Origin: Bacteroidota bacterium
GTDB taxonomy: Bacteria > Bacteroidota > Ignavibacteria > Tepidaquicellales > Tepidaquicellaceae
Length of the DNA: 21,946 nt
Assembly (NCBI GenBank): GCA_023429265.1
Contig: JAEYVS010000134.1
Location: forward strand, 1 to 21,946
Reading direction: 5' to 3'
Below, in pieces: positions 15,623-21,946 of this stretch (within the stretch, counting starts at the first letter, position 1; every line of letters starts with the position of its first letter). The position numbers and the translations under genes are program-made. The notes below the pieces were generated by a model. That model had not been told where the DNA came from. It did no database searches and saw only the letters and a list, made by a program, of their open reading frames with translations.

Positions 15623-16660
15623 CTAAAATTTTATTCTGCTTATTAATTCAGATGTATATTTTACTAATGAAACCATCTTACCATAATTCATACGCTTTGG
15701 TCCGATGATTCCAATATTACCCTCAATCTGGTCGATCTTGTAGGAAGTCCTGATGATGCTGTAATCTTTCAACTTCGACTCGGGATTTTCATCGCCTATC
15801 GATATGATGATCCCGTCGTTCCTGTTAGAGTCATTCCGGAATATCTGTACGACAAGCTGTTTGTCTTCAGCAAGATTTATGATATTCTTGAAGTTCTTAG
15901 GGTCATCAAATTCAGGCTGATTGATAATTTCACCTGTCCCGCCAATGTAAACAGTCCCGGAATCATTTCCACCGTATATCTCGTCTTTGGAGTTAATGAA
16001 CACCTTAATGAGTTCCGGTTCGGTATATTTAAAATCATCGACTCTTTCATCGAAAGAATCCCTTATCTCTTTTAAAGTCAAACCCTGCAGCCTCTCATTC
16101 AAAAATGACGCGAGACTCTCGAGCTTCCCTGCGGATACCTCCGTCTCAAGCTCTATGAGGACCGTCCTGGCATACCCGGAGCTTATACTGATGACTACAA
16201 GTATCTTTGAGGACGACAGGCTTACTATCTCAAGCTTTTCAAATACAGCGTTATCAAGGAAAGGCTTTGTTATTATTGCAAGCTGATGTGATATTTTCCC
16301 AAGAATTTTAGATGTCTCTACGTAAATATCTTCTTTCTCCAGCAATTGATTCTTCTGTTCAAATATTTGTGATTCAAGAAGCTTTTTATCTTTCTCAGAA
16401 AGCTTTTGATCACTCATCAGGATATCCACATAATAGCGGTATGCTTTATCAGTCGGTATTCTACCCGCCGATGTGTGAGGAGTTTTTAATAGCTCCAGGT
16501 CCTCCAGATCGCTCATTACATTGCGGATGGTGGCTGACGATAAATTCAGGTCAGTCCCTTTGGAAATATTTCTTGAACCCACGGGAAGCGCGGATTTAAT
16601 GAAATTCTCCACAATGTAAAGCAATACTTCCTTTTCCCTATTTGTCAGATCGTTATGCAT
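15623..16660 (-). CDS. hrcA: Heat-inducible transcription repressor HrcA
   Basis: HrcA represses class I heat-shock genes by binding CIRCE (TTAGCACTC-N9-GAGTGCTAA) and is kept active by GroEL. The 345-residue protein has the winged-helix N-terminus with LSSATIRNVMSDLEDLELL followed by PHTSAGRIPTDKAYRYYVD, the strongest family signature. The GAF-like C-terminal domain contains VYIGGTGEIINQPEF and IGIIGPKRMNYGKMVSLV. It leads the hrcA-grpE-dnaJ block. In the 79 bp upstream I find no CIRCE, so autoregulation is not evident and its targets may lie elsewhere (for example groESL). No terminator separates it from the nitrilase gene upstream. Confidence 0.96.
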   Translation of the reverse strand: MHNDLTNREKEVLLYIVENFIKSALPVGSRNISKGTDLNLSSATIRNVMSDLEDLELLKTPHTSAGRIPTDKAYRYYVDILMSDQKLSEKDKKLLESQIFEQKNQLLEKEDIYVETSKILGKISHQLAIITKPFLDNAVFEKLEIVSLSSSKILVVISISSGYARTVLIELETEVSAGKLESLASFLNERLQGLTLKEIRDSFDERVDDFKYTEPELIKVFINSKDEIYGGNDSGTVYIGGTGEIINQPEFDDPKNFKNIINLAEDKQLVVQIFRNDSNRNDGIIISIGDENPESKLKDYSIIRTSYKIDQIEGNIGIIGPKRMNYGKMVSLVKYTSELISRIKF

Positions 16661-16739
16661 CGAAATTATAACCTGCTTTTCCTGTAACTTTTAAGATAAT
16701 CATTTTGAAAATCTAATAAAATCCATTAAACAGTGACTT

Positions 16740-17714
16740 TTAGCCCTTTCTGTCCCTTACTTTAACAAGATTTTCTATCGTTAAGTTTATGTTTTCATCG
16801 AAGAAATGCCCTGCCAGCTGCCTGGCGCGCTTTACCTCAGTTATGTCAATTTCCGAATATATCACCTCTTCGTCCAGGAATTTAGCCACATTCAGCACTT
16901 TTCCGAAGGGATCTACAATCTCACTTCCTCCCCAGAAATTAACACCATCCTCATACCCGACCCTATTGCAGAAAACGAGATATAAGCTGAGAAGACGAGA
17001 ATATGTCTTATGGTGTTCTGCATTTAAATAATAATTTTTGAGCTTTACTATCTCATCTGAATTCTTTGCTATATTATCCATAAATTCATCGAATGAAGCA
17101 TATTTCGTTCCGGCTGTTTTATAAACGTATTCAAGAATTCCTATCTCAAGTGACGTTGTATCTTTAATCAGTTCCTGAATGCCTGTACCAATCTTTGTTG
17201 GTGAAGCCGCTATCCCCACGATCACCTCTGCACCATCCAGAGCCATAGTCATGGGCAGTGATAAATGCCACAGGTCTTCACATATCAATAGTCCCAGTCT
17301 TCCGTGTTTTGTATCGATAGCCTTACAGGTATGACCGGGGGTAAAATACCTGAGCTCTTCAAAGATTCCGTATGTAGGAGGATATATCTTTCGATGTGTA
17401 TGTTTAACCTCGCCGTCTTCTATGTACGCGGCTGAATTATAAACAGCGAAATTATCTCCTTCTTCAACAAATCCGCATACAATTGAAATCTCTTTACTTT
17501 TCTCTTTGAGTTTTTCGAGCTTACCGGATGTATACGGGTTTAAGCATATTTCATAGTTGATATCTTTGAGCGAATACCCTGTAAGAGATAACTCGGGAAA
17601 AACTATCAGGTCTGCATTCTCTTTTATTGCTCGGTCGCAATATTCGATATGCTTATCAATGTTCTTATCAAGATTGCCGAGAAATGAAGTGATCTGAGCG
17701 ACAGCAACTTTCAT
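16740..17714 (-). CDS. Carbon-nitrogen hydrolase (nitrilase superfamily) with internal insertion
   Basis: Enzymes of this superfamily hydrolyse amides or nitriles through a Glu-Lys-Cys triad. Here these are Glu41 (FPELSLTGY), Lys109 (HRKIYPP) and Cys145 (LLICEDLWH). The YPPTYGIFEELRYFTPG and FWGGSEIVDPFGKVL stretches are also typical, and resemble amidases and the glutaminase domains of NAD synthetases. At 324 residues it is longer than usual. The extra length sits at about 180-232, between AASPTK and LYLVFCNRVG, where family members have only a short linker; this insert is helical and charged. The start follows the glycosyltransferase stop by 3 bp. The substrate is unknown. Confidence 0.87.
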   Translation of the reverse strand: MKVAVAQITSFLGNLDKNIDKHIEYCDRAIKENADLIVFPELSLTGYSLKDINYEICLNPYTSGKLEKLKEKSKEISIVCGFVEEGDNFAVYNSAAYIEDGEVKHTHRKIYPPTYGIFEELRYFTPGHTCKAIDTKHGRLGLLICEDLWHLSLPMTMALDGAEVIVGIAASPTKIGTGIQELIKDTTSLEIGILEYVYKTAGTKYASFDEFMDNIAKNSDEIVKLKNYYLNAEHHKTYSRLLSLYLVFCNRVGYEDGVNFWGGSEIVDPFGKVLNVAKFLDEEVIYSEIDITEVKRARQLAGHFFDENINLTIENLVKVRDRKG

Positions 17715-17717
17715 TAA

Positions 17718-18569
17718 TTATGATTTTGATTTTGCAAATAATACTCTGAAAAAACTCGTGAACTTTAAACTTAAATAAAATAATGGGTATAAAATTACAT
17801 TATAATGATGTTTGCTGAAATACTTCAGGCAGTCATCAGTCCAGACCCTGATCATTCTCGCGCGGTCTTTATAGATACTCTTTCCTTTTGAGTGAACTAT
17901 CTTAGCTTCAGGATAAAAAACGATCTTATTTCCGCTGTCGAGTAACTTCTTGCACAGGTCCACATCATTAAAAAACATACTATACCGTACATCCATTTTT
18001 CCGACCTTATCCAGTAGATCTTTCCTTACCATCAATGCAGCTGCCATCGGCTGTTCTACTTCCTGTTCGGTATTGTGTTCGAAGTACCGCATCTTCCAGC
18101 GTGAAAACACCCTGCTTTTGGGGAAAATAGCCGATAATAACGACATTTCACAGAACATATCCCAATATCCCGGCAATGTCCTGACAGAATGCTGTATGCT
18201 GAGGTCTTCATTCAATAGCTGCGGAGCAATTGCTCCTGCCCCGGGATTTTTATCCAGGTATGAGGTAAGTGCCTGTATTGCATTCCCCGCGATCATTGTA
18301 TCGGGATTTAATAAAAGAACGTACTTTCCGGATGATGCCTCTATTCCCTGGTTACAGGCAAATGTATAACCTATATTATCATTATTCAGTATGACCTTTA
18401 TCTTCGACCCATAACCCGAAAGGATTTCCTTCGTCCTGTCAGCTGAGGCATTATCGACTATAATTATCTCAGGTGCAGGATCATTTTCAAGGAATATGGA
18501 GTTCAGACAATTCCCAATCTCGTCATCACTGTTCCACGTTACAATTACTATTGATGAGTCTGTGGCCAA
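17718..18569 (-). CDS. Glycosyltransferase family 2 (rhamnosyltransferase-like)
   Basis: The 283-residue protein has the GT-A fold marks of GT2: SIVIVTWNS near the N-terminus, IIIVDNAS (35-42), NNIGY-like NDNIGYTFACNQG, NPDT at 88-91 as the metal-binding DxD equivalent, and MFFNDVDLCKKLLDSGNKIVFYPEAKIVH late in the protein. The pattern resembles WbbL-type enzymes that add rhamnose or similar sugars to surface polysaccharide. The C-terminus is hydrophobic (LYPLFYLSLKF), suggesting membrane association. The start is TTG at 18569, 11 bp after the lipoprotein stop; no ATG lies in a fitting place. The acceptor and sugar donor are inferred only by class. Confidence 0.9.
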   Translation of the reverse strand: MATDSSIVIVTWNSDDEIGNCLNSIFLENDPAPEIIIVDNASADRTKEILSGYGSKIKVILNNDNIGYTFACNQGIEASSGKYVLLLNPDTMIAGNAIQALTSYLDKNPGAGAIAPQLLNEDLSIQHSVRTLPGYWDMFCEMSLLSAIFPKSRVFSRWKMRYFEHNTEQEVEQPMAAALMVRKDLLDKVGKMDVRYSMFFNDVDLCKKLLDSGNKIVFYPEAKIVHSKGKSIYKDRARMIRVWTDDCLKYFSKHHYNVILYPLFYLSLKFTSFFRVLFAKSKS

Positions 18570-18580
18570 GGTCTTTCAGT

Positions 18581-19549
18581 TCATTGAATTTGTACAATTG
18601 GTCCAACGCGGGATACAAAATTCTCCAGATCAATGTACTGCTCTTCAGGCAGATTGTTTTTAAGAAAACTCTTTTCGTTATTCCAAAACGAAATCAGCGA
18701 GGAGTTATTCTCTTCTGACATATAATTCACGAACATCTCCACAACGGGAGCATAAAGAGGATAATCCGAAGGTTTTATCTTTTCACCTTTCTGTGTTCTG
18801 CTCTTCTGATCGTCATATTTGATTCTGGCAGAGTTTATCTTTTCGTCGTAATACTTTTTAAACTCGGCGTTTTTTCGTTTCATTTCTCCTGCATCCATAC
18901 CATAAATATCTTTTGTATAATATATGACATCCTGCCCGGGCATCGTACCCCAATAGGAATCGGTCACAACTATTTCTTTATTACCATCCGAATTCAGATC
19001 TTTAACCTCGGGATTTCCGAATTCGATGTACTTTATCATCTTAAGGTCGTTACCCTGCTTCAGATCATAGACGAACATACCCTTCGAGGCGTAAACGTCA
19101 TTACCCCCGGTGTTTGTTCGCACCAGCAGCTGGTATGTAAAATTCCTTTGCAGGTCTTCATATAAGAGCTCTTCACCATAATCCACTGTATCGGAAGCGA
19201 TCTTTACAAAGTTCTTTCCGGTGGAGTCCATCGCGAATACCTGCATCAGGTCAAAATTGTAATAATCCATATATTGGTCACCCGGCTGATCTTTTACTAC
19301 ACTCAGAACTATAACTTCGTCATAACCGTCATTATTCAGATCCTTATTCTCGATGGAATATATCTTTCTCGGTTTTTCATATTCCACTTTAAATTCCAAT
19401 CCGCCCGCGCTGATGCCTCCGGAATTCTTCCCGGTAGTATCGGCAGTGTTTTCTCCGAGAGTATCTGTCTCCTTGGTACAGGAATACAAAAATCCTGTCA
19501 AAATTATTAAAAATACGATCCTAAGTTTTTTCATCATTTTAAAGCTCAT
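18581..19549 (-). CDS. Lipoprotein with calcium-binding-like DxNxDG repeats, unknown function
   Basis: The 322-residue protein has a lipoprotein signal: basic residues, hydrophobic 11-20, then FLYSC with the lipidated Cys at 24. A low-complexity spacer follows (about 25-50). Two copies of an FG-GAP/VCBS-like motif stand out, DLNNDGYDE (70-78) and DLNSDGNKE (184-192), each before a short hydrophobic strand; such loops often bind calcium. The rest (about 210-322) is helical and charged. I do not recognise a named family. Its ATG abuts the peptidase stop (TAAATG), so translation is coupled to it. The protein is probably an envelope lipoprotein working with the upstream peptidase. Confidence 0.8.
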   Translation of the reverse strand: MSFKMMKKLRIVFLIILTGFLYSCTKETDTLGENTADTTGKNSGGISAGGLEFKVEYEKPRKIYSIENKDLNNDGYDEVIVLSVVKDQPGDQYMDYYNFDLMQVFAMDSTGKNFVKIASDTVDYGEELLYEDLQRNFTYQLLVRTNTGGNDVYASKGMFVYDLKQGNDLKMIKYIEFGNPEVKDLNSDGNKEIVVTDSYWGTMPGQDVIYYTKDIYGMDAGEMKRKNAEFKKYYDEKINSARIKYDDQKSRTQKGEKIKPSDYPLYAPVVEMFVNYMSEENNSSLISFWNNEKSFLKNNLPEEQYIDLENFVSRVGPIVQIQ

Positions 19550-21946
19550 TTATTCCAGCTCCTTTATTGCATCTGCAATCGATTTGTTTATTGAGGGATC
19601 AGTAGTGCGTGAGTCCAGATCTCTGAGATACGGGATGAGAGTAACATCTCCCGACCTTCCCAGCAGCTTTATCATTGCCTGCTGTGTCTCTCTAAAATTA
19701 TAATCTACATATTTCTTTGCAAGTTCCTTTACTTCAGTGTCTTTCGCGTAATCCAGCAAAGCCGTTAGCGCTTTTGTTCTCGTTCTGCTTTCTATGTCTT
19801 TACCGAAAGCCACACTGATAAGCGCGTCCTTGATTCTCTCGTCCGGTGAACCATTATCCGCGCTGTCGAGAACTTCAACCACCGTCTGCGTTATAATGGA
19901 TCTATGCGATGATCTGAATAAATACGGCATCACAGCATCATAGATATCTTCTTTAGGTAGAGCTGCCTCAAGGGCTTTTAGACCATCGGAGATAATGTAT
20001 TCATTTTTAGTTGAAGCGATTTTAGATTTAATAAAATCAACATCCTTTTTATCAATAGATTTCCCAAGAGCTGTTAGCATTGCTCGTTTTACCTTGGAAT
20101 TGGGTTCGGATTCGTAATTAGATTTTACAAACGTATATATTTTTGTTCTAACTTCTGAATCGCCAAACTTTATATATGAATTATCGACTAAAAATGAATA
20201 AAAATCTATTGCCTCTTTTCTCACCCCCCAAAATGAATCAGAGTAATAAGATGAAAACTTCTTAAAATCTTCTAAAGCATTTTCAGGTTCGATTCCAAGT
20301 ATATGATTCGATCCTTGAAAATTAATACGTTCACCATTTGGTCCTTTGACCTTCTCTTTCCATCCTATAAAATCTTCTTTCCCTTGCCGGATCGCCATTA
20401 TCCTATCTATCGCATTCTCACTATTCTCAAACTGCAACATACTTTGTTCGAGAGTCTTCGCCTTATACTCCGTCTTATCCATTATCTTATTCCCGTAATC
20501 GAACTGCACGAACTCCGGCTCCACCGGAAAATCTATCGTCCACGTAATATTGCTTCCCGATATCATTATCGGCATTATCGTATCATATCCCTGTCCGTAT
20601 ATCCTTACATCAACCGGCACTTTAAATGACGGTGTTAATGTGTCCTGCGCCTGTACCTGCTTCACATTGAGCTTAAGCTGTTTGGTATTCTCGTCATACG
20701 TGTGACTCACCTCGAATTCCGGGTAACCGGCTTTTTTAATCCATTGATAGAACATCCAGTCGAGGCTTGTCGGCTTTGGACCGGGTGTAGGGTCTGACCT
20801 ATAATTATAGACTTTATCCACTATATCGCTCAGATCATCTGTAACTACATTCTTATACTCATATTCTTCGAGGAATGTTTTCAGCGAAAGGAAGAATATG
20901 GAATCTCCCAGCACGTGCCGCATTGAGTTCAGCACCACCGAGCCCTTGTCATATACATTTTCCGTCACACTGCCGTATCCCGCCCATATCGGGAGGCGCT
21001 TCTTCGTTGTATCATATTTCATCGCGTCATCGCTGTTCCTCAGAATGGCGTAATCGTGCTCATCTTTCCCTTTATGATATTCATACCATAATACCGTGGA
21101 GTAGGTAGCAAAGCTCTCATTAAGCCATATCTCAGACCAGTTACTGCAGGTAATCAGATCACCCCACCACTGGTGACCGAGTTCATGGGAAATAAGCCCG
21201 TCCGCTCCATAGTCATTTTCTATCTCCGGATCGTAGTAAACTCTCTCATTCAATACAGTAGCGGTAGTATTCTCCATACCGCCGTATATAAAATCCTTCA
21301 CAATAACCTGCTTGTAATTTGCCCAGGGGTACCTGTACCCGAACCTGTCATTAAAGAATCTCATCATCTCAGCTGTATTTCTCACCGCGTATTCACCCAT
21401 TTCGAGCTTGTCCTTATCTACATAAGACAGAACCTCGATACCGTCCGCTTCGTCCCGTATGATTTCCCATTCTCCTACACCCAGCATTATCAGGTATGTC
21501 GGATGAGGCTTATTCTGAACCCAGTGCCAGGTAGTTCCCCCCAATATCCCTGCCGAAGCGTAGGAAGATTCCAGGTAGCCATTTGAGAGAGTGACGAATT
21601 TATCATCTACGGTCACGTACATTTCTGTTGTTGTTTTATCATTAGGATAATCATATATGGGCAGCCAGTATTTATTATCCTCGCTCTGTCCCTGTGTCCA
21701 TATCTGGTAACCCATAGATGGGTTCAGTTCTGTCGGGTATCTGAAATACAATCCTCTTTGTGGTTTACAGGTGTATTTTACAGTATATCCAAATGTATCA
21801 GTAGAATTCACCGGCTGAGGGGTATAAATGGTGATCTTCTTCCCGTCATATTCATATCGCAGAGGAATTTCCAGAACCGATATGTTCTCTATGTCGAAAG
21901 CAACCGCATCCACTTCAAATGATGTCATTCCATCGATCAAAGGGAC
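19550..21946 (-). CDS. M1 family metallopeptidase (aminopeptidase N-like), N-terminus outside window
   Basis: Zinc aminopeptidases of family M1 remove N-terminal residues from peptides. Numbering from the TTG at 21940, the substrate motif is GGMEN (220-224, the GxMEN form), the zinc site is HELGH (252-256) and the third ligand is Glu275 in WLNESFATY. The frame stays open past 21940 to the edge (two more codons, with VPLIDGMTS continuing smoothly), so the true start, and probably a signal peptide, lies beyond the window. After the catalytic domain, a linker leads to a HEAT-like helical region (about 560-796). It heads a tightly packed cluster with the lipoprotein. It is probably an exported or periplasmic enzyme, which cannot be shown here. 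Confidence 0.92.
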   Translation of the reverse strand, partial: VPLIDGMTSFEVDAVAFDIENISVLEIPLRYEYDGKKITIYTPQPVNSTDTFGYTVKYTCKPQRGLYFRYPTELNPSMGYQIWTQGQSEDNKYWLPIYDYPNDKTTTEMYVTVDDKFVTLSNGYLESSYASAGILGGTTWHWVQNKPHPTYLIMLGVGEWEIIRDEADGIEVLSYVDKDKLEMGEYAVRNTAEMMRFFNDRFGYRYPWANYKQVIVKDFIYGGMENTTATVLNERVYYDPEIENDYGADGLISHELGHQWWGDLITCSNWSEIWLNESFATYSTVLWYEYHKGKDEHDYAILRNSDDAMKYDTTKKRLPIWAGYGSVTENVYDKGSVVLNSMRHVLGDSIFFLSLKTFLEEYEYKNVVTDDLSDIVDKVYNYRSDPTPGPKPTSLDWMFYQWIKKAGYPEFEVSHTYDENTKQLKLNVKQVQAQDTLTPSFKVPVDVRIYGQGYDTIMPIMISGSNITWTIDFPVEPEFVQFDYGNKIMDKTEYKAKTLEQSMLQFENSENAIDRIMAIRQGKEDFIGWKEKVKGPNGERINFQGSNHILGIEPENALEDFKKFSSYYSDSFWGVRKEAIDFYSFLVDNSYIKFGDSEVRTKIYTFVKSNYESEPNSKVKRAMLTALGKSIDKKDVDFIKSKIASTKNEYIISDGLKALEAALPKEDIYDAVMPYLFRSSHRSIITQTVVEVLDSADNGSPDERIKDALISVAFGKDIESRTRTKALTALLDYAKDTEVKELAKKYVDYNFRETQQAMIKLLGRSGDVTLIPYLRDLDSRTTDPSINKSIADAIKELE

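Noticed and set aside
16661..16739. TTAAGAT ... ATCTAA as a degenerate CIRCE
   Set aside because: It lacks the GCACTC/GAGTGC cores and has unequal arms; AT-rich DNA explains it.
17950..18369. Plus-strand open frame of 139 codons opposite the glycosyltransferase
   Set aside because: The minus-strand gene has clear family motifs throughout; the opposite frame has none.
21173..21586. Plus-strand open frame of 137 codons opposite the M1 peptidase
   Set aside because: It overlaps the HELGH zinc-site coding region in antisense and shows no domain features.

Overview
The window comes from a low-GC bacterium of the Bacteroidota/Chlorobiota/Ignavibacteriota group, most likely Ignavibacteriota. Three things suggest this. 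The secreted protein at 8962-10632 ends in a type IX secretion sorting domain with the NYPNPFNPSTKI variant typical of Ignavibacteria and relatives. A SusC-like TonB-dependent receptor carries an N-terminal carboxypeptidase-regulatory domain. An hrcA-grpE-dnaJ block is present, and HrcA is usually missing from Bacteroides-type genomes. Many genes lack a clear Shine-Dalgarno sequence, as is common in this group. The placement is inference; no rRNA is present.

Left part, minus strand (1-2798): an ABC transporter ATPase, then an outer-membrane beta-barrel protein whose start overlaps the ATPase end by 20 bp, then the first codons of what looks like an RsbW-type anti-sigma ATPase running off the edge. 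No permease lies beside the ATPase.

Plus-strand block (2961-7493): tRNA-Leu(CAG), then recJ, yebC, ruvC, ruvA and ppa. This is a recombination/repair operon (single-strand exonuclease, Holliday-junction resolvase, branch-migration subunit) with a YebC-family protein and pyrophosphatase. It meets the minus-strand crcB end to end in a shared TGATCA.

Middle, minus strand (7494-13597): crcB; a calcineurin-like UDP-diacylglucosamine-pyrophosphatase-like enzyme with its own terminator; a secreted beta-helix-like T9SS protein with three stacked hairpins at its 3' end; and a large TonB-dependent receptor. The last two are separate transcription units, divided by a terminator, but share a 10-bp promoter element and a GTTA(C/T)GGAA motif. 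They look like a co-regulated surface capture/uptake pair.

Right part, minus strand (13851-21946): an M1-family metallopeptidase (N-terminus cut by the window), a lipoprotein, a GT2 glycosyltransferase and a nitrilase-superfamily amidohydrolase are packed tightly, followed after 79 bp by hrcA-grpE-dnaJ and a strong terminator.

Most genes are conserved housekeeping functions. I see no CRISPR array, insertion sequence, phage gene or integrase, and no gene-free stretch above 300 bases. The least explained parts are the receptor/beta-helix pair with its repeat-rich promoters, the permease-less ATPase operon, and a roughly 50-residue insertion in the nitrilase-like enzyme.
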